From Methylococcales symbiont of Hymedesmia sp. n. MRB-2018 (GTDB lineage: Bacteria; Pseudomonadota; Gammaproteobacteria; Methylococcales; Methylomonadaceae), in assembly GCA_003666385.1 (NCBI GenBank), contig QPIN01000061.1:36832-100831 (forward strand): a stretch of DNA of 64,000 nucleotides, in the 5' to 3' direction. This document shows positions 34,794 to 47,163 of the stretch, piece by piece; the first letter of the stretch is position 1, and every line of letters starts with the position of its first letter. Under the pieces are notes generated by a model. It was not told where the DNA came from. It did no database searches and saw only the letters and a program-made list of their open reading frames with translations. The position numbers were made by a program, and so were the translations under genes.

Positions 34794-36239
34794 TTAATTT
34801 TCTGGAGGCAAGTGCAAGGCTCTACTGTCTAAGGCAAGAGCGGCTTCATGTAACGCTTCTGATATGGATGGATGCGCATGGATGGTTCTTGCCAGGTCTT
34901 CTGCACTGGCAGAAAATTCCATGGCTAATACGGCTTCAGCAATAAGTTCTGAAGCTTGTTCTCCAAGAATGTGTACACCTAAAATAACATCACTTTCTGC
35001 ATGGGTGATGATTTTGACCAGCCCTTCTGTTTTGCCTGCAGCTTGAGCACGAGCGGAGGCTGTAAAGGGAAAAATACCTACTTTATAATTCTCTCCCACG
35101 GCTTTTAAAGCTTGTTCTGATTGACCTACCCAGGCAATTTCAGGGGAGGTATAAATAACGCTGGGAATAATGTCATAATTAATTGGATTATTCTGCCCTG
35201 CGATTTTTTCTGCGACAAAAATACCTTCTTCCAGTCCTTTGTGTGCCAGCATAGGGCCTAATGTTGTTAAGTCTCCTATAGCGTATACGCTAGGAATAGT
35301 AGTGCAGCAGTTTTCATCAACATAGACAAAACCATTTTCATCAAGTAACAGCTCTACTTCTTCAGTAGCTAACTTATCTGTATTAGCTTGTCGACCAGAA
35401 GCGACTATCAATTGCTCAAGTTTGATGGAGTGGGTGCCTTCACTATCCTGATATTCAACGATGACCTTTTTGTTAACAATCTTAGCAGAGATAACACGTG
35501 AGCCTAATCTGATATCAAACCCTTGTTGATTAAAAATCTGGTAAGCCTGTTCAGCAATTTGTTCATCTGTGGCAGTTAAAAAGAATTCTTGTGCCTCCAG
35601 TAAAATAACTTCAGAGCCTAAACGGTTCCATATTCCTGCTAATTCAAGACCAATAATGCCCGCACCGATAATACCCAGTTTCTTAGCTGTCTTTTTTAAA
35701 TTTAAGGCCTGGGTTGAGTCAATAATAAATTTATTATCAATGCTTGCACAAGGTAGTTCGATCGGACGGGAACCTGTGGCTAAGACAATATGATCTGTAG
35801 TCAATATAGATTGTTTCTGACTATTAATTTCTATGATTTCTACTTGACCTGGTGCGATTAATTTCCCTTGTGCATGAATACAGTCAATATTATTACGAGC
35901 AAAAAGCATGGCAATATGCTCGCTTAGTGCATTGATAATTGAATCTTTGCGGTTGATCATTTGTTTAAGATCAATATGCAAATTCTCAAGGGAGATCCCA
36001 TGAAATGCTATGTCGTGATTCAGTAAGTTGTAGATTTTTGATGATTCTAATAAGGCCATTGAAGAAATGCAGCCAGCATTAACAAATGTGCCACCTAAAC
36101 TGGACTGTTTTTTTTTATTACTCCAGTTATCAATACAGGCTGTTTTTAATCCCAGTTGGGCGCAACGAATGGCGGCAACATAGCCGGCAGGTCCAGCACC
36201 GATGATAATAACATCATATTTTTGTTGTGGCTTAGTCAT
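34794..36239 (-). CDS. lpd: dihydrolipoamide dehydrogenase-like protein (E3), redox Cys missing
   Basis: 481-aa flavoprotein of the E3 family: N-terminal FAD site VIIIGAGPAGYVAAI, NAD site LGIIGAGIIGLELA, VYAIGDLTTLGPMLAHKG, and the C-terminal catalytic His-Glu region HAHPSISEALHEA. The active site should read GGTCLNVGCIPSKALL but here reads GGTFVNAGCISSMALL: the first disulfide Cys is Phe52, the second (Cys57) is kept, and the conserved Lys is Met61. As written it cannot form the redox disulfide. It follows sucB by 6 bp as the third gene of sucA-sucB-lpd. Confidence 0.88.
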   Translation of the reverse strand: MTKPQQKYDVIIIGAGPAGYVAAIRCAQLGLKTACIDNWSNKKKQSSLGGTFVNAGCISSMALLESSKIYNLLNHDIAFHGISLENLHIDLKQMINRKDSIINALSEHIAMLFARNNIDCIHAQGKLIAPGQVEIIEINSQKQSILTTDHIVLATGSRPIELPCASIDNKFIIDSTQALNLKKTAKKLGIIGAGIIGLELAGIWNRLGSEVILLEAQEFFLTATDEQIAEQAYQIFNQQGFDIRLGSRVISAKIVNKKVIVEYQDSEGTHSIKLEQLIVASGRQANTDKLATEEVELLLDENGFVYVDENCCTTIPSVYAIGDLTTLGPMLAHKGLEEGIFVAEKIAGQNNPINYDIIPSVIYTSPEIAWVGQSEQALKAVGENYKVGIFPFTASARAQAAGKTEGLVKIITHAESDVILGVHILGEQASELIAEAVLAMEFSASAEDLARTIHAHPSISEALHEAALALDSRALHLPPEN

Positions 36240-36245
36240 ACTCGG

Positions 36246-37466
36246 TCATATATTTAGTAGTAAATGAGCAGGTGATTCAAGACACTCTTTGATAGTAATT
36301 AAAAACTGAACGGCATCTTTTCCATCAACTAAACGATGATCATAAGAGAGAGCAAGATACATAATGGGGCGGATAACAATTTCACCGTCTTCTACCACAG
36401 GACGTTCTTTAATAGTATGCATACCTAGAATGGCACATTGCGGGGGGTTAAGAATAGGTGTTGATAGCATTGAGCCAAAAATACCACCGTTGGTAATGGT
36501 AAATGTGCCTCCTGTTAAATCTTCATAACTCAAGGCACCATCTCTTGCTTTGCTACCATAGTCAAAAATGCTTTTTTCAATACCAGCAAAATCGAGTTGA
36601 TCAGCATCTCTTATTACGGGGACTATTAGACCCCGAGGGGTTGATACGGCAATGCCCATATCATAATAACCATGATAAATAATGTCGTTTTCGTCAATTG
36701 AAGCATTGATAGGGGGGTGTTTTTTTAGTGCTTCAATTGATGCTTTAATAAAAAAAGACATGAAACCTAATTTAATCTCATGTTTTTTTAAGAAACGATC
36801 TTTGTATTGGTTTCTTAGGTCTATAACGCTTTGCATGTTAACTTCATTGAAAGTGGTCAACATCGCTGCATTCTGTTGAGCTTGTAGCAGACGTTCTGCC
36901 ACTTTGGCGCGCAGACGCGTCATTGGTACCCGTTGTTCTGGACGAAAGTTGGTGTTTCCCTTTAAGATTGTATTCGATGTGTTTGTCATCGTTTTAATGG
37001 TAGCGGGTTTTGTCTGGGTTGAGGCAGACGGTACTTGTGCTGAATTTTTTTCAATGTGAGCTAAAACATCAGCCTTGGTTAAGCGTCTTTTTTTTCCTGA
37101 GCCGAGAATGGTCTGAGGGTCAATATTTTTTTCTTGAATTAAACGCCTGACCGCAGGGCTAAGAGGAATACCTTCATTTGCCTTTTCTATTGTTTTAGGA
37201 TCTGTGCTAGCTATAGACTCGGCTGAGTCTTTAATATCAAGAATGGCTAAGACATCACCTCCTACTACGGTAGTGCCTTCTTGCTGTAGTATTTTACTGA
37301 GTATGCCAGATTCTGGAGCAGGCACTTCTAATACAATTTTATCGGTCTCAAGGTCGATCAAATTTTCACCTTTATTAACAAAGTCTCCTGTCTGTTTATG
37401 CCAGGTCGAAAGAATCGCATCAGAAACGGACTCGGGGAGGTTGGGAACCAGAATTTCAATACTCAT
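36246..37466 (-). CDS. sucB: dihydrolipoyllysine-residue succinyltransferase (E2 of 2-oxoglutarate dehydrogenase)
   Basis: 406-aa E2 component: one lipoyl domain with the lipoylated Lys43 in [13 protein letters not shown], a peripheral-subunit-binding domain ([16 protein letters not shown], about 105-145), a Lys/Thr-rich linker and the acyltransferase core ending in [14 protein letters not shown] with catalytic His and Asp. I take ATG 37466 because GGAGG precedes it and lipoyl domains start MSIEI; the longer frame reads into sucA. Starts 2 bp before the sucA stop. Confidence 0.95.
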   Translation of the reverse strand: MSIEILVPNLPESVSDAILSTWHKQTGDFVNKGENLIDLETDKIVLEVPAPESGILSKILQQEGTTVVGGDVLAILDIKDSAESIASTDPKTIEKANEGIPLSPAVRRLIQEKNIDPQTILGSGKKRRLTKADVLAHIEKNSAQVPSASTQTKPATIKTMTNTSNTILKGNTNFRPEQRVPMTRLRAKVAERLLQAQQNAAMLTTFNEVNMQSVIDLRNQYKDRFLKKHEIKLGFMSFFIKASIEALKKHPPINASIDENDIIYHGYYDMGIAVSTPRGLIVPVIRDADQLDFAGIEKSIFDYGSKARDGALSYEDLTGGTFTITNGGIFGSMLSTPILNPPQCAILGMHTIKERPVVEDGEIVIRPIMYLALSYDHRLVDGKDAVQFLITIKECLESPAHLLLNI

Positions 37467-37467
37467 C

Positions 37468-40296
37468 TTAACTTCCTCCGTTGGTATCGTAAAGTGCTGC
37501 ATGGATGACAGCTTTTTGTTGTTTAATATGGGCACTAAGACTACCTACAGCAGGTGCTGCTGAAGCGGGTCTTCCTGCGTAATAGATAGTGATGTTTTTA
37601 TTTATATTGCCGTAGAAATGATGTTTTGACTGATACCATGCGCCTTGGTTTTTTGGCTCTTCCTGGCACCAGATCAGTTGATTTATATGAGGGTATTTGT
37701 CAATTTCAGCGGTAAATAAATTATTAGGGAATGGATATAGTTGTTCAATACGAATAATAGCAATATGTTTGAGATCATCATTGTTACGAGTTTCTATTAG
37801 GTCATAGTAGACTTTGCCAGAACACATGACAATACGGGTTACTTGTTGAGGGTCTATTTCGCTTTGCTCAGGAATGACACATTGAAATTCACCGTCTGTC
37901 AAATCTTCCAGCGTTGACACAGCTTGTTTGTGTCTGAGTAAGCTTTTCGGACTCATGATAATAAGCGGCTTACGATAAGGGCGTAGTTGTTGGCGTCTTA
38001 AAAGATGAAATATTTGTGCGGGTGTAGTGGGGCAACAGACTTGAATATTATGGTCTGCACACAGTTGTAGATAGCGTTCAAGTCTGGCTGAGGAGTGTTC
38101 AGGACCTTGACCTTCAAAACCGTGAGGTAATAACATAACCAGGCCGCATAAACGCCCCCATTTAGTTTCAGCAGAACTAATAAATTGGTCGATCACCACT
38201 TGTGCGCCATTGGCAAAATCACCAAATTGAGCTTCCCAAATGACCAGTTTTTCTGGTTCTGTTGAGCTGTAGCCAAATTCAAAGCCAAGTACACCCGCTT
38301 CCGATAATAAAGAGTCAAAAATTTGTGCGCGACCTTGGTTTTCAGCAATGTGCTGGATAGGAAAATAAGTCTCGCCATTGAGTTGATTATGCAAAGCAAT
38401 GTGGCGATGGGAAAATGTACCACGTCCTACGTCCTGACCTATTAAGCGGATGCCTTTGCATTGAGTGATGAGTGTGGCATAAGCGAGGTTTTCTGCAAAC
38501 CCCCAGTCTATAGGTAATGCCCCCGCTGACATTTTTAATCTGTTTTCTATCACTTTTGCAACACGAGGGTGTAATTCAAACTCAGCTGGTAATTGGTGCA
38601 TTTTGTCACTACACAAACGAATTTCATCAAGTGAGACTTGAGTATTGCAAGGCACCGTCCAATCCTGACCTTCATATCGTTGCCATTGTCCAAAATAGTG
38701 ATAGGTGGAGTCACCTAAAACGGGACGGGATACGGGTTCCCCCTTATCTAATAATTGCTGGTAATCTGCAACCATTTGTTGAGTAGTTTGTTCTGACAAT
38801 GTTTCTTCATCTATTAATCGTTTCGCATATATTTCACGAACAGAAGGCAAATTGCGGATGGTTTTGTACATCATTGGTTGGGTAGTGGCTGGCTCATCCG
38901 CTTCGTTATGCCCCAGTCGGCGATAACAGATCAGGTCAATCACCACATCCTTGTTAAATTTCATTCGATATTCAAGTGCCAATTGGGTAACGAATATAAC
39001 CGCCTCAGGATCGTCACCATTCACATGAAAAACGGGTGCATGAATCATGGTGGCGACATCTGTGCAATAAAGTGTGGATCTGGCATCAAATGGATTGCTA
39101 GTGGTAAAACCAATTTGATTGTTAATGACAATATGAATGCTGCCACCAGTAGAAAACGCACGTGTTTCTGACATATTCAAGGTTTCCATCACAATCCCTT
39201 GTCCAGAAAAAGCGGCATCACCATGAATTAAAATGGGGATGATAGTATCCACACTGCCTTTGCCTCTTCTGTCTTGTCTGGCTTTCACAGAGCCTTCAAC
39301 CACGGGGTTGATAATTTCAAGATGAGAGGGATTGAAACCTAATGTTAAGTGTACTGAACCTCCTGGGGTGGCTATATTTGAGGAGAACCCCATGTGATAT
39401 TTGACATCACCCGTTAATGCGCTAGGTGATGAGGTATGAGTACCCTCAAACTCCCCAAATAATTGAGCAGGACTTTTTCCTAATATATTGATTAATACAT
39501 TTAAGCGTCCACGGTGTGCCATGCCGATAACAATTTCTTTGACATGTTTGTCACCAGCAGTTTGAATTAATTCATCTAGAACAGGGATTAGACATTCACT
39601 ACCTTCCAAAGAAAAACGTTTTTGTCCAACATATTTACGGTGTAAATGTTTTTCAATGCCTTCTGCTGCAGTTAAAGTTTTTAATAAGAATGTTTTTTTT
39701 TCTTTGCAATGCGTTGTAGAGTCTAATTTTTTCCCTTCCAGTTTGTTTTTTATCCAGCGCGTTGTATCAGCATCTGGAATATGCATATATTCACTGCCGA
39801 TGCTACCACAATAGATTTCTTTTAAGGTGGAAATGATTTTTCTTAAAGGCAGTTTGTCAACACCATAAAGTGAATCAGTATCAAAGTAAGTGTCCATGTC
39901 TGGTTCGGCCAAACCATAATATGAGAACTCAAAGTCAGGCGGCGTTTCTATTGCGTTTCCTAAAGGATTGTTTGCTGCTATTTGGTGTCCACGCACTCTA
40001 TAGTGATTTATTAGTCTGGCGACAGCGGATTGCTTTTTAACGCTTTCTTCAGTAAAGCCTTGTGTTTTTGCTAATCTTCCTTGCGTAGTTTTTGCTAATT
40101 TTTCAAAGCGATCAACTATGGGGCTGTGTGCGGTTTCATGGCTTGTTCCATTACGAAGAGAAATGAATTTTTCTCGCCAGCTTTCTGATACGGCATCAGG
40201 GTCATCAAGAAATTGTTCATATAAATCTTCAATGAAAGTGGCATTGCTGCCATAGAGTGCTGATGATTCTTGAAACTGTTTTAGCAGGTTGTTCAT
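37468..40296 (-). CDS. sucA: 2-oxoglutarate dehydrogenase E1 component
   Basis: 942-aa thiamine-diphosphate enzyme decarboxylating 2-oxoglutarate in the TCA cycle. N-terminus [20 protein letters not shown], then [48 protein letters not shown] and the ThDP part [10 protein letters not shown]; the C-terminal half includes [10 protein letters not shown] and [16 protein letters not shown]. It is the first gene of sucA-sucB-lpd. The 360-bp upstream gap contains an inverted repeat. Confidence 0.96.
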   Translation of the reverse strand: MNNLLKQFQESSALYGSNATFIEDLYEQFLDDPDAVSESWREKFISLRNGTSHETAHSPIVDRFEKLAKTTQGRLAKTQGFTEESVKKQSAVARLINHYRVRGHQIAANNPLGNAIETPPDFEFSYYGLAEPDMDTYFDTDSLYGVDKLPLRKIISTLKEIYCGSIGSEYMHIPDADTTRWIKNKLEGKKLDSTTHCKEKKTFLLKTLTAAEGIEKHLHRKYVGQKRFSLEGSECLIPVLDELIQTAGDKHVKEIVIGMAHRGRLNVLINILGKSPAQLFGEFEGTHTSSPSALTGDVKYHMGFSSNIATPGGSVHLTLGFNPSHLEIINPVVEGSVKARQDRRGKGSVDTIIPILIHGDAAFSGQGIVMETLNMSETRAFSTGGSIHIVINNQIGFTTSNPFDARSTLYCTDVATMIHAPVFHVNGDDPEAVIFVTQLALEYRMKFNKDVVIDLICYRRLGHNEADEPATTQPMMYKTIRNLPSVREIYAKRLIDEETLSEQTTQQMVADYQQLLDKGEPVSRPVLGDSTYHYFGQWQRYEGQDWTVPCNTQVSLDEIRLCSDKMHQLPAEFELHPRVAKVIENRLKMSAGALPIDWGFAENLAYATLITQCKGIRLIGQDVGRGTFSHRHIALHNQLNGETYFPIQHIAENQGRAQIFDSLLSEAGVLGFEFGYSSTEPEKLVIWEAQFGDFANGAQVVIDQFISSAETKWGRLCGLVMLLPHGFEGQGPEHSSARLERYLQLCADHNIQVCCPTTPAQIFHLLRRQQLRPYRKPLIIMSPKSLLRHKQAVSTLEDLTDGEFQCVIPEQSEIDPQQVTRIVMCSGKVYYDLIETRNNDDLKHIAIIRIEQLYPFPNNLFTAEIDKYPHINQLIWCQEEPKNQGAWYQSKHHFYGNINKNITIYYAGRPASAAPAVGSLSAHIKQQKAVIHAALYDTNGGS

Positions 40297-40497
40297 TTGA
40301 TTTCCTAGCTTTCAATAGTGAGTGCGGTCATGTTTTTTTGTAAATGGATTAGTTGAATCGAGTTAAAAACTAGGTAAAAATGTTATATTAGCAAATACAA
40401 AGTAGATGGTGGAGTAAAAAATCATTGATTGTAAGCATAATTAATGTTTTTTTGATAATTAAGTTTTCATGGCTATTAACAAATCACAGATTATAAG

Positions 40498-40600
40498 TTG
40501 TTTCCACTTTGTTTCTCAAGACTGTTGACAGCAGAAATGCTGTTACCAAGGCTAGATGGATATATTTGCGCCGTGTCTTGTGGAGCTAAAGTGGAAACAA
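40498..40600. repeat. 103-bp inverted-repeat structure in the sucA upstream region
   Basis: TTGTTTCCACTTT...CTCAAGAC (40498-40522) pairs with GTCTTGTGGAG...AAAGTGGAAACAA (40575-40600). Inside on the plus strand sits a second stem ACAGCA-GAAA-TGCTGT, with a GNRA-type tetraloop. It lies about 200 bp upstream of sucA (minus) and 60 bp upstream of the DUF2914 gene (plus). It could be a MITE or a structured RNA. The rest of the 40297-40660 gap is featureless A/T-rich DNA. Confidence 0.55.
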
Positions 40601-40660
40601 GCTGTGGTAAGTTAATAGCTAGGGTAAGTTAAAAATAAAAGTCTAGGTAAGGTGGGTTTT

Positions 40661-41353
40661 ATGAATGAGGGCAATAAGGTTATCCTTAAAATAAATTATC
40701 AGGGTGCGAGGAGAAAAGAGTCTGAACCGAAAATGGTTCAGGAATGGAATACAAAACGATTATGGACTGTTTTAATATTATTGCTAATGGGTATTACTGT
40801 ATTTTTCATTTATTTTTTTGAAGGCGTGGCGGAAAATTCTGAAGTGCAAAAGTTACCGCTTGATCAGCCGAATAATTTAGTGGCTAAGGTGGACATTAAT
40901 AGTGCTGAAGATATTGATAAAAATGTGCCTGAAGTAAAAAGTATAGATATTAAAACAGATATTAATGTTCAGGATAAGGTGATCGAGGTAATAAAACAAT
41001 CTCCTAAAGTATTGAATGACCCAAGAGTAGCGAGGGCTTTGTTGACGAGAGGCGTGAGTAATAAAGAGCCTCTTGATAATATCAGTTCATTCGTGACTGT
41101 TAATAAAAGTAAAGCGACAGGTGTGTTTTATTTTACTGAATTAGTGAATATGAAGGGACAGATTATTTCTCATCAGTGGTTTTGGAAAAATAAACCCATT
41201 TATGAAAGGAAATTTAAAATATTTGGCGATAGATGGAGAACTGCAACGAGTAAAGTTATACCTTATACAGCAGCTGGGTCATGGACGGTCAGGATGGTAG
41301 ATGAAGAAGCTAAGGTGTTGAATGAAATAAAATTTGAAGTTATTAAGGAGTAA
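40661..41353 (+). CDS. DUF2914 domain membrane-anchored protein
   Basis: 230 aa with a charged cytoplasmic N-terminus, one membrane helix (TVLILLLMGITVFFIYFF, about residues 40-60), a linker, and a C-terminal DUF2914 domain (GVFYFTELVNMKGQIISHQW, WRTATSKVIP and GSWTVRMVDEEAKVL). The family role is unknown; it is found outside the membrane, often beside cell-envelope or stress genes. ATG 40661 is preferred to a GTG three codons earlier. Confidence 0.72.
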   Translation: MNEGNKVILKINYQGARRKESEPKMVQEWNTKRLWTVLILLLMGITVFFIYFFEGVAENSEVQKLPLDQPNNLVAKVDINSAEDIDKNVPEVKSIDIKTDINVQDKVIEVIKQSPKVLNDPRVARALLTRGVSNKEPLDNISSFVTVNKSKATGVFYFTELVNMKGQIISHQWFWKNKPIYERKFKIFGDRWRTATSKVIPYTAAGSWTVRMVDEEAKVLNEIKFEVIKE

Positions 41354-41556
41354 TAAATGGTCTATGTAATGATTAATATTGATAATATAGGCTTATCCAA
41401 TCACATGAGAATGATAGAGTTATTTTTGAATTGATGCGACTTTCACCATAAATATGTAGGAATGTAACCCGCTTTTTGAAAATTAATTGCAAACATTAAT
41501 TTAGTGTAGGTTTCGATAAATTGGTGTTTTTTTATTTAATAAATAGGTTTTAAATA

Positions 41557-42321
41557 ATGCCCATTTCTTTGCTAGTACTTGAAAATATAATGCGTGAAGC
41601 TGGTTCAATAGCCTTACGATATTTTAATGATTTAGATAATATTGCTATTAATAGAAAAAGTTCTCGAGATTTGGTAACAGATGCGGATGTTGCTGTAGAA
41701 GCCTTTTTAAAAGAAGCGTTGACTAAAGCTTATCCTCAATATGGTTTTTGGGGAGAAGAAAGTGGGCAGTCTGATAATCAAACCAATCGATGGATTGTTG
41801 ACCCTATTGATGGAACCCACTCCTTTTCTAAGGGTCAGTATTTTTGGTCTATTAGTGTGGCGCTGGAGATTGAGCAAGAGCTTATGGCTGGGTCAGTCTA
41901 TGCACCTGCTTTAGATGATTTATATATTGCGAGTAAAGGTAAAGGTGCTGTTAAAAATGGTAAGGCTATATCAGTCTCGACTGAGACGAGTTTAGCTGAT
42001 TCAATGATTGCAACGGGTTTTGCTTGTTTGCGATCCTATTTGGTAGAAAATAACCTAGATCGATTTGCACGAATTGCAGAAGAAACTACGGGGCAACGAA
42101 GATTTGGTTCTGCAGCTATGGATTTGTGTCTGGTTGCCGATGGACAGGTAGATGCTTTTTGGGAGCAGGAATTGAATTTGTATGATGTGGCGGCAGGCGC
42201 ACTGATTGCAAAGGAAGCAAGCGGTACGGTGACTGACTTTAAAGGCAATGAGGGCGTATTTCCTAAGCAAATATTAGCAACGAATGGTAAAATTTTAGAT
42301 CAACTTTTAGCTTTAATGTGA
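41557..42321 (+). CDS. inositol-monophosphatase family phosphatase
   Basis: 254-aa Mg-dependent phosphatase: metal site GEESG, DPIDGTHSFSKG and a late Asp in NLYDVAAGALIAKEASGTVTD. These fit the IMPase superfamily (SuhB, CysQ or HisN). The exact substrate cannot be fixed; the motif FSKGQYFWSISVAL and the short length lean towards HisN/IMPase rather than CysQ. It is alone, with about 200 bp of empty A/T-rich sequence upstream. Confidence 0.85.
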   Translation: MPISLLVLENIMREAGSIALRYFNDLDNIAINRKSSRDLVTDADVAVEAFLKEALTKAYPQYGFWGEESGQSDNQTNRWIVDPIDGTHSFSKGQYFWSISVALEIEQELMAGSVYAPALDDLYIASKGKGAVKNGKAISVSTETSLADSMIATGFACLRSYLVENNLDRFARIAEETTGQRRFGSAAMDLCLVADGQVDAFWEQELNLYDVAAGALIAKEASGTVTDFKGNEGVFPKQILATNGKILDQLLALM

Positions 42322-42459
42322 AAAAGCACAATAAATTAGTATTTTTTATTGGTAATTATTTTTTTACCCATATATTCTATATTTAATGCATCTGATTAAG
42401 TAATATGCGTTAGAATGAAAAAACTTGGTCGTAAATTTAAAATTTGTGTGGAGCAATAA

Positions 42460-43650
42460 ATGTCCTGGAATGAGCCTGGTGGCGATAAAAAAGACCCTTG
42501 GGGTGGTCGTAAAGATGAGAATGGTCCCCCTGATCTAGACGAGGTAATTCGTTCTCTCCAAGAAAAATTAGGCGGTATTTTTGGTGGAGGAGGTGCAGAT
42601 GGTGGAGATTCCAGAGGCGGGTCATTAAAAAGCTTGAGGTTTCTTATTATCGGTGCATTTGTTTTATGGGGGTTGAGTGGGTTTTATATTGTAGATGAAG
42701 GAACTAGAGGGGTTGAAACACGTTTCGGAGCCTATACATTAACAACGCAACCAGGTTTGAATTGGCACTTCCCAACACCCATAGATACAGTACAGATTGT
42801 AGATGTACAAAATGTACAGATTGTCGAAGTGGGCTACCGCTCTGGTGGCCGTCAAGGTATAGGCTCGGTGCCTAGAGAAGCTTTAATGTTGACTAAAGAT
42901 GAAAACATAGTTGATGTTCGTCTGGCAGTGCAATATCAAGTTAAAGATGCGAAAGACTATGCCTTTAACGTGCTCAATCCTACGGCGACATTAAAACAAG
43001 TCACAGAAGGTGTTGAGCGTGGTGTCATTGGTCGTAGCACAATGGATTTTGTGTTAACGGAAGGACGTAGTGAAATTGTTGCTGGTATTCAGACAGAAAT
43101 TCAAAAGGTCATGGATTCTTATCAATCTGGGGTTTTAATTACTACGGTTAACCTGCAAGACGCTCAACCACCAGAGCAGGTTCAAGGTGCCTTTGAAGAT
43201 GCCATTAAAGCGCGGGAAGATGAACAACGCTTGATTAATGAAGCTGAAGCCTATTCAAACGAAGTGGTACCTGTTGCACGTGGTGCTGCCTCAAGAAAGG
43301 TACAGGAAGCAGAAGCCTATAAAGAAAGGGTGATCGCGCAGGCAATAGGTGAAGTAAGTCGGTTTTCTCAATTGTTGAAAGAGTATAAAAAAGCACCTAA
43401 AGTGACTAGACAAAGGATTTATCTTGAGTCTATGGAACAAGTGCTAAGTAAAACGTCTACAATCATGATTGATGTTAAAGGCGGTAATAATTTACTTTAT
43501 TTGCCCTTGGATAAGTTAGGTAATCAAACATCAACAATGGGAGCAGGGGATGTAACTAATAGCCAGTCTCCAACAAGGGTAACAAGTTCAACAAACAGTA
43601 ATAGTAAAATACGGACCTCCAATCGTGGCCGTGATGTGAGAGGACGCTAA
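42460..43650 (+). CDS. hflK: FtsH modulator HflK
   Basis: 396-aa SPFH/stomatin protein forming the HflKC cage around FtsH. It has a glycine-rich N-terminus (WNEPGGDKKDPWG), one membrane helix (FLIIGAFVLWGLSGFYIV, about residues 64-81), the SPFH domain and a coiled region (ADEQ-type REDEQRLINEAEAYSNEV). The last 50 residues are Ser/Asn/Thr-rich. hflC starts one base after its stop. Confidence 0.95.
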   Translation: MSWNEPGGDKKDPWGGRKDENGPPDLDEVIRSLQEKLGGIFGGGGADGGDSRGGSLKSLRFLIIGAFVLWGLSGFYIVDEGTRGVETRFGAYTLTTQPGLNWHFPTPIDTVQIVDVQNVQIVEVGYRSGGRQGIGSVPREALMLTKDENIVDVRLAVQYQVKDAKDYAFNVLNPTATLKQVTEGVERGVIGRSTMDFVLTEGRSEIVAGIQTEIQKVMDSYQSGVLITTVNLQDAQPPEQVQGAFEDAIKAREDEQRLINEAEAYSNEVVPVARGAASRKVQEAEAYKERVIAQAIGEVSRFSQLLKEYKKAPKVTRQRIYLESMEQVLSKTSTIMIDVKGGNNLLYLPLDKLGNQTSTMGAGDVTNSQSPTRVTSSTNSNSKIRTSNRGRDVRGR

Positions 43651-43651
43651 G

Positions 43652-44509
43652 ATGGGACAAAATAAAATATTAGTCGGGGTAGGCATACTGTTTTTCTTGG
43701 TTTCATCCATGGTTTTTACTGTGACTGAAACAGAAAGAGCTATTAAATTTCGATTAGGGGAAGTGATAGAGTCTGATTTTAAGCCGGGTTTGCATTTTAA
43801 AATGCCGTTTATCAATAATGTAAAGAAATTTGATGCGCGTATTTTAACCTTGGATTCAAAGCCTGAGCGTTTCCTAACTTCAGAAAAGAAGAACGTCATT
43901 GTTGATTCATTTGTTAAATGGAAAATTGCAGATGTAAAGACTTTCTATACCTCCGTAGCAGGTGATGTCAGACAAGCCAACATACGTTTAGACCAGATTA
44001 TTAAAGATGCTTTTCGTAGTGAATTTAGTAAGCGAACAATTAAACAATTGGTGTCCAGTGACCGCACTGTGATTCGAACGGCATTGATCGCTTTATCCTC
44101 ACCTATTGCTGAGAAATTAGGTGTGAAAATTATTGATGTGCAAGTTAAGCGTATTGATTTACCTAGCGAGGTAAGCTCTTCAGTTTATCGAAGAATGGAG
44201 GCGGAACGGGAAAGAGTAGCCAGAGAATTCAGATCTCAAGGTAAGGAAGCAGCAGAACGTATTCGTGCTGATGCTGATAAACAACGTGAGATTATTCTTG
44301 CTAATGCGTTTCGTGATTCTGAAATATTAAAAGGTAATGGTGATGCAGTAGCAGCCGATACTTATGCTAAAGCGTATGGAGAAGATATCGAGTTTTTTAC
44401 TTTTTATCGGAGTATGAACGCTTACAAAAAAACATTTATAAATAAAGGTGATATGTTGGTAGTAGAGCCAGATTCTGATTTCTTTAAGTATTTTAAACAT
44501 CAGAAATAA
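43652..44509 (+). CDS. hflC: FtsH modulator HflC
   Basis: 285-aa partner of HflK with an N-terminal membrane anchor (ILVGVGILFFLVSSMVFTV), SPFH domain (GLHFKMPFINNVKKFDAR) and a charged helix MEAERERVAREFRSQGKEAA typical of HflC. Ends with FYRSMNAYKKTF and the usual DSDFFKYF. A terminator follows 60 bp later. Confidence 0.95.
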   Translation: MGQNKILVGVGILFFLVSSMVFTVTETERAIKFRLGEVIESDFKPGLHFKMPFINNVKKFDARILTLDSKPERFLTSEKKNVIVDSFVKWKIADVKTFYTSVAGDVRQANIRLDQIIKDAFRSEFSKRTIKQLVSSDRTVIRTALIALSSPIAEKLGVKIIDVQVKRIDLPSEVSSSVYRRMEAERERVAREFRSQGKEAAERIRADADKQREIILANAFRDSEILKGNGDAVAADTYAKAYGEDIEFFTFYRSMNAYKKTFINKGDMLVVEPDSDFFKYFKHQK

Positions 44510-44569
44510 GTTACCAAGTTAAGCTGTACGCACAGATAGAAGTGTTGTATAGACAGGTTGGAATACAGC

Positions 44570-44599
44570 AAAAACGCTCCGTTTTTAACGGGGCGTTTT
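44570..44599 (+). terminator. Rho-independent terminator after hflKC
   Basis: AAAACGCTCCGTT and AACGGGGCGTTTT form a strong stem with a TTT loop, ending in T4. It lies 60 bp after hflC and only 22 bp before the hisZ ATG, so hisZ transcription must either read through or start inside this short gap. Confidence 0.88.
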
Positions 44600-44621
44600 G
44601 TGCGAGTGGACAGTCAAAAAT

Positions 44622-47112
<2,491 letters not shown>

Positions 47113-47163
47113 ATAGAGGTTCTTAATGTACCTTAAACAGCAAGTTTTTGGCAGAAAATTGAG

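Noticed and set aside
37467..37535. 23-residue N-terminal extension of sucB
   Set aside because: It overlaps the coding end of sucA and lacks family similarity; ATG 37466 has a strong ribosome binding site.
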